Source: Alphaproteobacteria bacterium (GTDB taxonomy: Bacteria; Pseudomonadota; Alphaproteobacteria; Micropepsales; Micropepsaceae). Taken from it: 14,349 nt of DNA. Under the pieces are notes generated by a model. It had not been told where the DNA came from. It saw only the letters and a program-made list of their open reading frames with translations, and did no database searches. The position numbers and the translations under genes were made by a program. Location of the stretch: the NCBI GenBank assembly GCA_947373775.1, contig CANBZE010000020.1, forward strand, positions 1 to 14,349, given 5' to 3'. This document shows, one piece after another, positions 6,465 to 14,349 of this stretch. How positions within the stretch are numbered: the stretch's first letter is position 1; every line of letters begins with the position of its first letter.

Positions 6465-6481
6465 GGACCCGTGAGCGGTCC
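6465..6481 (+). other. small inverted repeat in the probable gudP leader
   Basis: GGACC (6465-6469) and GGTCC (6477-6481) can pair around a 7-nt loop, 24 nt before the gudP start. A second short hairpin, GCCTT-ttc-AAGGC, lies at 6436-6448. Neither has a T-run, so neither looks like a terminator. They may be chance or may shape the leader. Confidence 0.25.
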
Positions 6482-6505
6482 ATCTAGCCAGAGGGTGGAG
6501 CAGCC

Positions 6506-7828
6506 ATGACGCCGATCATCGAGACACGCAACAGTCACGTCCGTTTCTGGATCATCGCGGTCCTGTTCATGATCTCGTCCATCGCCTATGCCAGCCGCGC
6601 CACCTTGCAGATGGCGGGCAAGCCGCTGGCGGCCGAATTCCATCTGGACCCGGTGCAACTGGGCTATCTCTTCTCGGCCTTCGCCTGGTCCTATGCCATC
6701 GCGCAGATTCCCGGCGGCGCATTGCTGGACCGTTATGGCTCCCGCCCGGTTTATCTCTGGGCCATTACCTTGTGGGCGATCTTCACCGGACTGCAGGCTT
6801 TCGCATCCTGGCTGTCCTTCGTGCCGGTGATGATCAGCCTGTTCATTCTGCGCCTGGCGCTGGGCTTTGCTGAAGCACCCAGCTTCCCCGCCAATGCCCG
6901 CATAGTCGCCAACTGGTTTCCCAAGGCTGAGCGCGGCACCGCCAGCGCCATCTTCAATGCCTCGCAATACTTCTCGGTGGTCGCCTTCAATCCCTTGATG
7001 GGCTGGCTGGCGCAGTATCAAGGCTGGCAATCGGTGTTCTTCTGGATGGGCGTGATCGGATTTGCCGGCGCGGTGATCTTCGCCCTGGTGGTGCATGCCC
7101 CCGCGCGCCACAAGCACATCTCCAAGCGCGAATATGCATTTATCGAGGAAGGCGGCGCGCTGGTAAATCTGGACAAGCCGGCCGCGGCGGCGCAGCCCAT
7201 CCGCTGGGGCATCGTCAGCCAGCTTCTGGCCAACCGCATGCTATTGGGCATTTATCTGTCGCAATACTGCATCACCGCGCTGACCTATTTCTATTCCACA
7301 TGGTTCGCTATCTATCTGATGGAGGCCCGGCACATGGGCGTGGCCAAGGCGGGCCTGATGTCGGCCGGTCCCGCCATCGCCGGTTTTGTGGGCGGTGTGC
7401 TGGGCGGCGTCCTGTCGGACATGCTGCTGAAACGCGGCATGGGGCTGTCGCCCGCGCGCAAGATCCCGATCCTGATCGGCCTGGTGATCTCCTGCGCCAT
7501 CCTGGCCTGCAACTATACCGACACGCAGGCCATGATCATGCTGTTCATGTCCGTCGCCTTCTTCGGCAAGGGCGTGGCGGCGCTGGGCTGGGCGGTGATG
7601 AGCGATGTGGCGCCGCGCGAGGCCACCGGTCTTGCCGGCAGTGTCTTCAACCTGTTCGGCAATGCGGCGGGTATCTTCACGCCCATCGTGATCGGCTATA
7701 TTTTGAAGGCCACCGGCAATGACTGGAACCTGGCGCTGGTGTTCCTGTTTGCCCATTCCATCGTCGCCATGATCGGTTATGGCGTGATCGCCGGCGAGCT
7801 GAAACGCGTGGTTCTGAAAACAGCCTGA
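6506..7828 (+). CDS. gudP: glucarate/galactarate transporter, MFS (ACS family)
   Basis: An inner-membrane major facilitator of 440 residues with about 12 hydrophobic segments that should bring D-glucarate and galactarate into the cell by proton symport. Strong family marks: TM1 at about 13-30; the loop 2-3 motif [12 protein letters not shown] at 70-81; [21 protein letters not shown], the signature of the anion:cation symporter GudP/GarP/ExuT group; [19 protein letters not shown] in the second half; and [21 protein letters not shown]. From memory it follows E. coli GudP along its length. GarP is a close paralogue with the same substrates, so the symbol rests on the neighbouring gudD. The ATG at 6506 has GGTGGAG at 6494-6500. 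It ends 10 nt before gudD, so the two are surely one transcript. Regulation is likely by the LysR protein through the dyads upstream. Confidence 0.92.
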   Translation: MTPIIETRNSHVRFWIIAVLFMISSIAYASRATLQMAGKPLAAEFHLDPVQLGYLFSAFAWSYAIAQIPGGALLDRYGSRPVYLWAITLWAIFTGLQAFASWLSFVPVMISLFILRLALGFAEAPSFPANARIVANWFPKAERGTASAIFNASQYFSVVAFNPLMGWLAQYQGWQSVFFWMGVIGFAGAVIFALVVHAPARHKHISKREYAFIEEGGALVNLDKPAAAAQPIRWGIVSQLLANRMLLGIYLSQYCITALTYFYSTWFAIYLMEARHMGVAKAGLMSAGPAIAGFVGGVLGGVLSDMLLKRGMGLSPARKIPILIGLVISCAILACNYTDTQAMIMLFMSVAFFGKGVAALGWAVMSDVAPREATGLAGSVFNLFGNAAGIFTPIVIGYILKATGNDWNLALVFLFAHSIVAMIGYGVIAGELKRVVLKTA

Positions 7829-7838
7829 GGACGAGTTT

Positions 7839-9176
7839 GTGAATAAGGACAAGACCGGCGCGCCGCGCGTGACGGAGATGAAGGTTGTTCCGGTGGCGGG
7901 ACAGGACAGCATGCTGCTGAACCTGTCGGGCGCGCACGGGCCCTTCTTCACCCGCAACCTGGTGATCCTCACCGACAGCGCCGGCAACACCGGTTTGGGC
8001 GAAGTGCCAGGCGGCGAGAAAATCCGCCAGACACTGGAAGACTCACGCGACCTTGTGGTGGGCGCCGGGTTGGGTTCGTGGAAAAATATCCTCAGCGCCG
8101 TCGGCCAGCGTTTCGCCGACCGCGATTCCGGCGGCCGCGGGCTGCAGACCTTCGATCTGCGCATCACCGTGCATGTCCAGGCGGCGCTGGAATGCGCCCT
8201 GCTCGATCTGCTGGGCCAGCATCTGGACGTGCCGGTGGCGGCGCTTCTGGGCGATGGCCAGCAGCGCGAGGCGGTGGAGATGCTGGGCTATCTCTTCTTC
8301 ATCGGTGACAGGAAGAAGACCAAACTGTCCTATCGCCATGATCAAAAGGGCGATGACTGGATCAAGCTGCGTGACGAAGAAGCCCTGACCCCGGCTGCCA
8401 TCGTGCGGACCGCGGAAGCCGCCTATGCCCGCTATGGCTTCAACGATTTCAAGCTCAAGGGCGGTGTGCTGTCGGGCGCCGAAGAAATGAAGGCCATCGA
8501 GGCGCTGGCCAAGCGCTTCCCCAAGGCGCGCATCACCCTGGACCCCAATGGCGCCTGGTCATTGAAAGAAGCCATCACCCTGTGCAAGGAGCGCGGTGAT
8601 ATCCTGGCCTATGCTGAGGACCCTTGCGGCGCCGAAGCCGGTTATTCGGGGCGCGAGATCATGGCGGAGTTCCGCCGCGCCACCGGCCTTCCCACCGCCA
8701 CCAACATGATCGCCACCGACTTCCGCCAGATGGTGCACGCGATGGATCTGGGCTCGGTGGACATTCCGCTGGCCGATCCGCATTTCTGGACCATGGCCGG
8801 CAGCGTGCGCGTCGCCCAGATGTGCGCCGACCGCGACCTGCGCTGGGGCAGCCATTCCAACAATCATTTCGACGTTTCGCTGGCCATGTTCACCCATGTC
8901 GCCGCGGCGGCGCCCGGCAACGTCACCGCCATCGACACCCACTGGATCTGGCAGGACGGCCAGCGCCTGACCAAGGAGCCCTTCCAGATCAAGGGTGGGC
9001 TGGTCCAGGTGCCCCAGCGCGGCGGACTGGGCGTGGAACTGGACATGGCCGAGGTGGAAAAGGCTCACGCCACCTACAAAAACCTGGGTGACGGCGCTCG
9101 AGACGATGCCGCCGCCATGCAGTTCCTGATCCCGGGCTGGAAATTCGATCCCAAGAAGCCGTGCCTGGTGCGGTAA
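7839..9176 (+). CDS. gudD: D-glucarate dehydratase
   Basis: An enolase-superfamily dehydratase (mandelate racemase subgroup) of 445 residues that converts D-glucarate, and L-idarate, to 5-keto-4-deoxy-D-glucarate in the cytosol using Mg2+. The sequence follows E. coli GudD closely and key residues fall at the same numbers: K205 and K207 in FKLKGG, D235 in TLDPNGAW, the acidic metal-ligand segment AEDPCGAE at 259-266, N289 in ATNMIATD, and the general base H339 in SHSNNHFD. The capping-domain loop [23 protein letters not shown] is also conserved. The start is GTG at 7839 with GAGGA at 7827-7831 that overlaps the gudP stop, which suggests translational coupling. It is followed after 19 nt by garD. 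Nothing is missing, so an active enzyme is expected. Confidence 0.96.
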   Translation: MNKDKTGAPRVTEMKVVPVAGQDSMLLNLSGAHGPFFTRNLVILTDSAGNTGLGEVPGGEKIRQTLEDSRDLVVGAGLGSWKNILSAVGQRFADRDSGGRGLQTFDLRITVHVQAALECALLDLLGQHLDVPVAALLGDGQQREAVEMLGYLFFIGDRKKTKLSYRHDQKGDDWIKLRDEEALTPAAIVRTAEAAYARYGFNDFKLKGGVLSGAEEMKAIEALAKRFPKARITLDPNGAWSLKEAITLCKERGDILAYAEDPCGAEAGYSGREIMAEFRRATGLPTATNMIATDFRQMVHAMDLGSVDIPLADPHFWTMAGSVRVAQMCADRDLRWGSHSNNHFDVSLAMFTHVAAAAPGNVTAIDTHWIWQDGQRLTKEPFQIKGGLVQVPQRGGLGVELDMAEVEKAHATYKNLGDGARDDAAAMQFLIPGWKFDPKKPCLVR

Positions 9177-9183
9177 GGACCGC

Positions 9184-9189
9184 TATACT
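9184..9189 (+). promoter_or_regulatory. possible -10 for a leaderless garD transcript
   Basis: TATACT matches the -10 consensus at five of six positions and ends 6 nt before the garD ATG at 9196, so a start point would fall on the start codon. No Shine-Dalgarno site lies at a normal distance: AAGGA at 9174-9178 is 17 nt away. No good -35 is seen near 9161. The site may be fortuitous and garD may simply be read through from gudD. Confidence 0.35.
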
Positions 9190-9195
9190 TCTGCC

Positions 9196-10740
9196 ATGAA
9201 CGTCCAAGCCAAGCCGCCACACGAAGAACCGCGCCGCATTCAGGTGGCGCCGGGCGACAATGTCGCCATCATCGTCAACGGGCTGGGCCTGCCGGCCGGC
9301 AGCACCTTTGCTGACGGGCTGGTGCTGAACCATTTCGTGCCCCAGGGCCACAAGGTGGCGCTGGCCGACATCGCCGATGGCGGTAACATTGTCCGCTACA
9401 GCGAAGTGATCGGCACCGCCAAGGGCGCGATCCGCCGCGGCGACTGGGTGAATGAAGACAATGTGATAATGGGCACTGCCCCACCGCTGGACCAGCTGGA
9501 GATGGCGACCCGCCCGCCCGCCAAGCCCGAACCGCTAACCGGTTACAGTTTCGAAGGCTATCGCAACGCCGACGGCACGGTGGGGACCAAGAACATTCTG
9601 GCGGTGTCCACCAGCGTGCAGTGCGTGTCGGGCACCATGGAATTCGCCCTCAAGCGCATCAAGGCCGAGCTGATGCCCAAGTACCCCAATGTGGATGATG
9701 TGGTGGTGCTGACCCATGCCTATGGTTGCGGCGTCGCCATCAACGCCCCAGCAGCGGTGGTGCCGATCCGCACGTTGCAAAATCTGGCGGTCAATCCCAA
9801 TTTCGGCGGCGAAGTGCTGGTGGTGGGATTGGGCTGCGAGAAGCTGGCGCCCGAACGTCTTCTTCCCAAGGGCCAGGAAACCGGCACCCTGCGGCTGCAG
9901 GACGAAGCCTATGTCGGCTTTGGCGCCATGATCGACGGCATCATGGAACGGGTCGAGGAACGGCTGAAAATACTGGACAAGCGCAGGCGCGAGACCGTGC
10001 CGGCCGCCGAACTGATCGTGGGCATGCAGTGCGGCGGCAGCGATGCGTTCTCGGGGCTGACCGCCAATCCGGCGCTGGGCTATTGCGCCGACCTGCTGGT
10101 GCGGGCCGGGGCGACGGTGATGTTCTCGGAAGTCACCGAGGTGCGCGATGCCATCCATCTGCTGACACCGCGCGCCGCGACCAAGGAAGTAGCCGACGCC
10201 CTGGTGCGCGAGATGCGCTGGTATGACGATTACCTGGCCAAGGGCGAAGTCGACCGCGGTGCCAACACCACCCCGGGCAACAAGAAGGGCGGCTTGTCCA
10301 ACATCATCGAGAAGTCGCTGGGCTCGGTCGCCAAGTCGGGCACCAGCGCCATCAATGCCGTGCTGGCGCCGGGCGAGAAAGTGCGCAGCCGCGGACTGGT
10401 CTTCGCCGCCACCCCGGCCAGCGATTTTGTCTGCGGCACCTTGCAGATGGCCTCGGGCATGAACCTGCATGTCTTCACCACCGGTCGCGGCACGCCCTAT
10501 GGCCTGGCTGCGGTGCCGGTGATCAAGGTCTCGACCCGCAGCGAGCTGGCCAAGCGCTGGAACGATTTGATCGACCTGGATGCCGGTCCCATCGCCACCG
10601 GCGAAAAGACCATCGAGCAGGTGGGCTGGGAACTGTTCCAGCTGATGCTGGACGTGGCCAGCGGCCGCAAACAGGTCTGGGCCGACCGCTGGGGCCTGCA
10701 CAATGACCTGACCTTGTTTAATCCGGCGCCCGTTACCTAG
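9196..10740 (+). CDS. garD: galactarate dehydratase
   Basis: A cytosolic dehydratase of the UxaA/GarD family, 514 residues, that converts galactarate (mucate) to 5-keto-4-deoxy-glucarate in an iron-dependent reaction. The N-terminal SAF-type domain (about 15-100) includes DNVAIIVN and [11 protein letters not shown] with H51. The large domain starts near 115 with [18 protein letters not shown] and continues through [46 protein letters not shown] and [18 protein letters not shown], ending in [16 protein letters not shown]. These segments are nearly the E. coli GarD text, and together with the two-domain length they separate it from altronate dehydratase UxaA. The ATG at 9196 aligns with the E. 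coli start, though no ribosome site precedes it. GarD and GudD give the same product, handled by KdgD. The stop codon overlaps the convergent GMC gene by 8 bp. Confidence 0.96.
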   Translation: MNVQAKPPHEEPRRIQVAPGDNVAIIVNGLGLPAGSTFADGLVLNHFVPQGHKVALADIADGGNIVRYSEVIGTAKGAIRRGDWVNEDNVIMGTAPPLDQLEMATRPPAKPEPLTGYSFEGYRNADGTVGTKNILAVSTSVQCVSGTMEFALKRIKAELMPKYPNVDDVVVLTHAYGCGVAINAPAAVVPIRTLQNLAVNPNFGGEVLVVGLGCEKLAPERLLPKGQETGTLRLQDEAYVGFGAMIDGIMERVEERLKILDKRRRETVPAAELIVGMQCGGSDAFSGLTANPALGYCADLLVRAGATVMFSEVTEVRDAIHLLTPRAATKEVADALVREMRWYDDYLAKGEVDRGANTTPGNKKGGLSNIIEKSLGSVAKSGTSAINAVLAPGEKVRSRGLVFAATPASDFVCGTLQMASGMNLHVFTTGRGTPYGLAAVPVIKVSTRSELAKRWNDLIDLDAGPIATGEKTIEQVGWELFQLMLDVASGRKQVWADRWGLHNDLTLFNPAPVT

Positions 10741-12343
10741 AATCTTCCAGAACCATCGCCGCGCCCTTGGCCGCGATCATGATGGTGGGCGTGTTGGTAT
10801 TGCCGGACGTGATCGTCGGCATCACCGAGGCATCGATCACCCGCAAGCCTTCCAATCCGTGCACCCGCAAGCGCTCATCCACCACCGCCATCGGGTCGCT
10901 GGCCAGTCCCATTTTCGCAGTGCCGACGGGATGAAAAATGGTGGTGCCGATATCGCCGGCGGCGTGGATAAGGTCGGCATCGCTGTCCGATACATCAGGG
11001 CCGGGTCGGAATTCTTCCGGGTGGTACTGCGCCAGGGCGGGCTGCGCCATCAGCGTGCGGGTCAGGCGCAGCGCCTGGGCGGCAATGCGGCGATCCTCAT
11101 CGGTGGAAAGATAATTGGGCGCAATGCTGGGCTTCGCAGTCAAGTCCGTGGACGTCAGCCGCACCGTGCCACGCGAGGTGGGGCGCAGGTTGCAGGGGCT
11201 GACGGTGACGGCCGGAAAGCGGTGCAGCGGGGTACCGAAACGGTCCAGCGACAAAGGCTGGACATGAAACTGGATGTTGGCGCGCTCCTGCGAGGCATCC
11301 GAACGGGTGACGATGCAAAGCTGCGACGCCGCCATCGTCATGGGCCCACGCCGCAGCAGCGCATATTGCAGGCCCATCAGCGGCCGGCCCAGCGGCGAAT
11401 AATAGATTTCGTTCAATGTTTTGACGCCCTGGACCTTGTACATGGCGCGCAATTGCAAATGATCCTGCAGGTTGCGGCCCACGCCCTCCGCCGCATGCAC
11501 CACCGGCACACCAAGCTCGCCCAGCCATTGCGACGGGCCGACACCGGAACGCTGCAGAATCTGCACCGAGCCGATGGCGCCGGCGCACAGGATCACCTCG
11601 CCCTTGGTACGCGCTTCCACCCATTCATTGCCGCGCTTGAAACGCACGCCGGTGGCGCGCTTGCCGTCGAAAAAAACCTTGTCGACCGCGACATCGGTTT
11701 CCAGCCGCAGGTTGGCACGATCCAGAACCGGATGCAGAAAGCCGCGCGCCGCCGACCAGCGGCGGCCACGCTTCTGGTTGACGTGAAAATAATAGCCGCC
11801 CTCATTGTCGCCGGTGTTGGGATCGGCGCAGCGGGGAATGCCGGCCTCTTCGGCTGCGTCGATAATGCGGTCCAGGATTTCCCAGCGCACCCGTGGCTGT
11901 TCCACCGACAGCTCGCCATCGGCGCGGTGATGCTCGGTGTCGCCCAGGAAATGCCGGTCCAGGCTGCGGAACACCGGTCTCACATCGTCCCAGCCCCAGC
12001 CCGTCAGCCCCAGCTGGCGCCAATGATCATAGTCTTCCGCCTGGCCCCGCATGGACAGCATGGCATTGATGCTGGACGACCCACCCAGCGCCTTGCCGCG
12101 CGGGTAATTCAGCTTGCGCCCGTTCAGGCCGGGATCAGCCTGCGTCTCAAACATCCAGTCGCTGCGCGCATTGCCGATCAGATAGAGATAGCCGACCGGG
12201 ATGTGGAACCAGATCCAGTCATCCTGCCCGCCGGCTTCCAGCAGCAGCACGCGTTTCTTGGGATCGGCGGACAGGCGGTTGGCAACGACGCAGCCGGCGG
12301 ACCCTGCCCCTACCACGATGTAATCGTAGTCGCCGTCCAGCAT
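10733..12343 (-). CDS. GMC-family FAD oxidoreductase (choline dehydrogenase-like)
   Basis: A flavoprotein of 536 residues expected to oxidise a primary or secondary alcohol to a carbonyl compound. Seen: the FAD dinucleotide fold VGAGSAG at 11-17 with acidic E36 ending strand 2; GMC signature 1 around [13 protein letters not shown] at 81-93; GMC signature 2 around [16 protein letters not shown] at 255-270; and the C-terminal catalytic pair, H471 in HPVGTAKMG and N515 in [10 protein letters not shown], spaced 44 residues as in choline oxidase. There is no signal peptide, so it is cytosolic or membrane-associated. Similarity to choline dehydrogenase alone does not identify the substrate; the operon partner L-rhamnonate dehydratase suggests a sugar-derived alcohol or a keto-deoxy acid. 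The ATG shares one base with the rhmD stop (TGATG), which indicates translational coupling. Its stop lies inside the end of garD. Confidence 0.9.
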   Translation of the reverse strand: MLDGDYDYIVVGAGSAGCVVANRLSADPKKRVLLLEAGGQDDWIWFHIPVGYLYLIGNARSDWMFETQADPGLNGRKLNYPRGKALGGSSSINAMLSMRGQAEDYDHWRQLGLTGWGWDDVRPVFRSLDRHFLGDTEHHRADGELSVEQPRVRWEILDRIIDAAEEAGIPRCADPNTGDNEGGYYFHVNQKRGRRWSAARGFLHPVLDRANLRLETDVAVDKVFFDGKRATGVRFKRGNEWVEARTKGEVILCAGAIGSVQILQRSGVGPSQWLGELGVPVVHAAEGVGRNLQDHLQLRAMYKVQGVKTLNEIYYSPLGRPLMGLQYALLRRGPMTMAASQLCIVTRSDASQERANIQFHVQPLSLDRFGTPLHRFPAVTVSPCNLRPTSRGTVRLTSTDLTAKPSIAPNYLSTDEDRRIAAQALRLTRTLMAQPALAQYHPEEFRPGPDVSDSDADLIHAAGDIGTTIFHPVGTAKMGLASDPMAVVDERLRVHGLEGLRVIDASVMPTITSGNTNTPTIMIAAKGAAMVLEDSR

Positions 12344-13530
12344 CAGCGGTTATAGGGACGGTGAAGCTTAACCTCGCGGTTCAGCTCCACGCCAAAGCCC
12401 GGCTTGTCCAATTCCGACAACTTGATGCGGCCATTCTTGGGCACCGGCTCGCCCAGCAGCTGCGGCGCGAACATCGGCACGACCTTGTCGGCCTTGGGCG
12501 CCATCATCAGGAATTCCGCGAAGGGGCTGTTATGGCGGGTGATGACAAAATGATAGGAATAGACCGATGAGCCGTGCGGCACCATCAACTTGCCATGGCT
12601 TTCCGCTAGGTTGGCGATCTTGATCAGTTCGGTGACGCCGCCGCACCAGCCGACATCGGGCTGGATGATGTCGCAACAATCCATTTCCAGCAGCATGCGG
12701 AAGCCCCAGCGGGTGGCATCATGCTCGCCGGTGGTGACCAGCATGCCGGCCGGCACCGCTTTCTTGAGGTCGCGGTAGCCCCAATAGTCGTCGGGCGAGA
12801 GCGCTTCCTCGATCCATTTCAGGCCCGACTGTTCCCAGGCCCGGGTCGCCAGCTTGGTGGCGTAATTCAAATCCAGCGCCATCCAGCAATCCAGCATCAG
12901 CCAGAAATCCGGGCCCACCCGTTCGCGCATGGTGGCGATCTCGGCCAGGGCTTTCTTCATGCCCTCCTCGCCTTCGGCCGGGCCGTGATGCAACGGCATC
13001 TTGCCGCCGATAAAGCCCATTTCCTTGGCGAGGTCCGGCCGCGCCCCGGTAGCATAGAATGTCAGCTCGTCACGCACCGCGCCGCCCAGCAGCTGGTGCA
13101 CCGGCTCGCCGCGCAGCTTGCCCAGCAAATCCCACAATGCCAGGTCCACACCCGAGATGGCGTTGATGACCAAGCCCTTGCGCCCGTAATACTGGGTGGA
13201 GAAATACATCTGGTCCCAGATTTTCTCGGTCTGGGCGGGATCGCGCCCTTCCAGGAAGCGCGCCAGGTGCTTTTCCACGATGTAGCAGGCGGGCTCGCCG
13301 CCCGTGGTCACGGCAAAGCCGGTGACGCCGTTTTCCGCTTCGATCTCCACCACCAAGGTGCCCAGCACATTGATGCCGAAGCTCTGGCGGCTTGCGGCGT
13401 ATTCGGGATAGCGCGACATCGGCGTGGCGATGTGATCGTCGATCCAATGGCCGCCGCCCTGGTCGTGATAATCGGCGCCGCCGCCGCGCACCACAAAAGC
13501 GCGGACATGCTTGATCTTTGGAAATGCCAT
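12343..13530 (-). CDS. rhmD: L-rhamnonate dehydratase
   Basis: An enolase-superfamily dehydratase of 395 residues that converts L-rhamnonate to 2-keto-3-deoxy-L-rhamnonate in the cytosol with Mg2+. It follows E. coli RhmD (YfaW) nearly end to end: [22 protein letters not shown] near 18-39, [38 protein letters not shown], and [10 protein letters not shown] at the C-terminus. Metal ligands are D214 (MLDCWM), E241 (KWIEE) and E269 (TTGEH); the catalytic dyad is D292 (QPDVGWCGG) with H319 (VPHGSSVYS). The family also accepts related sugar acids such as L-lyxonate and L-mannonate more slowly. Second gene of a minus-strand operon, 8 nt after the amidohydrolase and coupled to the GMC gene by TGATG. 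The ribosome site is weak (AGG overlapping the upstream stop), so coupling may matter. None of the known next enzymes (KDR aldolase or dehydrogenase) is in the window. Confidence 0.95.
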   Translation of the reverse strand: MAFPKIKHVRAFVVRGGGADYHDQGGGHWIDDHIATPMSRYPEYAASRQSFGINVLGTLVVEIEAENGVTGFAVTTGGEPACYIVEKHLARFLEGRDPAQTEKIWDQMYFSTQYYGRKGLVINAISGVDLALWDLLGKLRGEPVHQLLGGAVRDELTFYATGARPDLAKEMGFIGGKMPLHHGPAEGEEGMKKALAEIATMRERVGPDFWLMLDCWMALDLNYATKLATRAWEQSGLKWIEEALSPDDYWGYRDLKKAVPAGMLVTTGEHDATRWGFRMLLEMDCCDIIQPDVGWCGGVTELIKIANLAESHGKLMVPHGSSVYSYHFVITRHNSPFAEFLMMAPKADKVVPMFAPQLLGEPVPKNGRIKLSELDKPGFGVELNREVKLHRPYNR

Positions 13531-13538
13531 TTCTGTGC

Positions 13539-14349
13539 CTAGTGCAGCTTCACGCCGTCATCGGGACGCGGCTTGGGGCGCGGCCAGCTTGTCCAGCGCC
13601 GGTCGTTGGAGATGTCGCCTTCCGGCGCGGTCCAGGGCAAGGCTTCCATGCCGTTCAGGTCATAGACGATCTTGCCGCTTTTGATGGTCAGCTCGTCCAC
13701 CAGCTTGCTGTTGCCGTCCAGGCGGGTGTTGACCATGTCGGTGAAGCCGAACTTGCCTTTTTCCAGCCGCAGCACGGCGACGTCCGCCACCGATCCCACC
13801 GACAGGTTGCCCAGGTCGTCGCGGCGGATTTCATGCGCCGGGTGCGACGTCATTTCGGCCACCACTTCGGACAGGGAAAGTCCCATGGCCATGAACTTGC
13901 TGGCCACGTTCAGAAGATCCTTGGTGGCGCTGTTCATGCTGTCGACATGCAGATCGGTGGACAGCGAATCCGGCTTGAAGCCCTGCTTGATGAAAGGCAC
14001 CGCCAGCGACCATTTGAAACTGCCGCCGCCGGTGCCGGCGTCGAAATAGATGCCGCGGGCGCGGCCCTCGATCATGCCCTTTTGCGGGCCCTTGGTGACC
14101 GGGTCCTGTTCCTGGCGCAGGCCCGAATACATATGGGTATAGATGTCACCGGGCCGCAGCTTCTTGGTCAGAAGATCATAGAGCGGACGGGTGGGACGGT
14201 CGCCGCCGAAATCCACCATCACCGGAATATTGGCCTTGGTCCCCGCGATTACCGCCTGCTCGACCGGACTCCATTCCGGACCATTGAAATGGGCGGTCTT
14301 GATGCCGACGATCACACCTGAATAGCGCGCCGCCATTTTTGCGGTGGCC
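13539..14349 (-). CDS. COG3964 amidohydrolase/deacetylase, 5' end outside the window
   Basis: The C-terminal 269 codons of a metal-dependent hydrolase of the amidohydrolase superfamily, often mislabelled dihydroorotase. The reading frame stays open to the window edge (four codons beyond the ATG at 14336), and family members are about 380-430 residues, so that ATG is internal and the N-terminal HxH metal site lies outside. Visible features, numbered from that Met: GIKT with K13, the probable carboxylated lysine bridging two metals; the metal-ligand strands VMVDFGG and YTHMYSG; GGGSF; STDLH with the catalytic Asp; and the terminal [17 protein letters not shown] strand. From established work, COG3964 members such as Atu3266 hydrolyse acetyl-(R)-mandelate and similar alpha-acetoxy acids. 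Its place 8 nt before rhmD suggests it prepares or deprotects a sugar acid, an inference. Confidence 0.85.
   Translation of the reverse strand, partial: ATAKMAARYSGVIVGIKTAHFNGPEWSPVEQAVIAGTKANIPVMVDFGGDRPTRPLYDLLTKKLRPGDIYTHMYSGLRQEQDPVTKGPQKGMIEGRARGIYFDAGTGGGSFKWSLAVPFIKQGFKPDSLSTDLHVDSMNSATKDLLNVASKFMAMGLSLSEVVAEMTSHPAHEIRRDDLGNLSVGSVADVAVLRLEKGKFGFTDMVNTRLDGNSKLVDELTIKSGKIVYDLNGMEALPWTAPEGDISNDRRWTSWPRPKPRPDDGVKLH

Noticed and set aside
9535..10701. 388-codon open frame on the minus strand
   Set aside because: Antisense shadow of garD with compositional bias only.
10859..12355. 498-codon open frame on the plus strand
   Set aside because: It lies opposite the GMC oxidoreductase gene, which has all family motifs. 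Its translation is low-complexity (rich in Arg, His, Gln, Ala) and typical of antisense frames in GC-rich genes.
1..14349. tRNA/rRNA genes, insertion sequences, CRISPR arrays, phage or attachment sites
   Set aside because: Nothing on either strand suggested these: no repeat arrays, no transposase or integrase fragments, and the space between genes is short throughout.

Overview
The window is GC-rich, densely coding DNA with gene families, signal peptides and codon use typical of a Gram-negative proteobacterium. The blend of gud/gar genes, a Tat-type signal and a periplasmic quinoprotein suggests an alphaproteobacterium living on plant material, but this is an inference and no marker gene fixes the taxon. 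The theme is catabolism of sugar acids. No RNA genes, mobile elements, CRISPR arrays or large repeats are visible, and no stretch over 300 bases lacks a gene.

Layout. (1) 100-3156, plus strand: a COG3254 deoxysugar mutarotase, a small secreted CHRD-domain protein, and a secreted quinohaemoprotein dehydrogenase with its cytochrome c domain in front of the PQQ propeller. (2) 3202-4308, minus strand: an exported serine hydrolase of the beta-lactamase/esterase fold, convergent with the dehydrogenase. (3) 4452-10740, plus strand: a nearly complete aldarate cassette, kdgD - LysR regulator - gudP - gudD - garD. (4) 10733-14349, minus strand: a second operon, read from the window edge inward as a COG3964 amidohydrolase (5' end outside the window), L-rhamnonate dehydratase, and a GMC flavin oxidoreductase. 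Its 3' end overlaps the end of garD by 8 bp.

How the genes work together. GudP should import D-glucarate and galactarate. GudD and GarD each remove water to give 5-keto-4-deoxyglucarate, and KdgD dehydrates and decarboxylates this to 2,5-dioxopentanoate. The last step, 2,5-dioxopentanoate dehydrogenase to 2-oxoglutarate, is not in the window, nor is a cytosolic uronate dehydrogenase to make the aldarates. The LysR protein is the likely local regulator: a CAAT-N11-ATTG dyad, the classic LysR operator layout, lies between its gene and gudP. The minus-strand operon points to L-rhamnonate or a close 6-deoxy aldonate. RhmD identity is strong, but the aldolase or dehydrogenase that would follow is absent and the amidohydrolase and GMC substrates are unknown.

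The most interesting points are the unassigned RhmD-amidohydrolase-GMC operon, the cytochrome-first PQQ dehydrogenase paired with a CHRD protein and a sugar mutarotase, the LysR-type dyad, and two genes (garD and the LysR gene) whose starts look leaderless.
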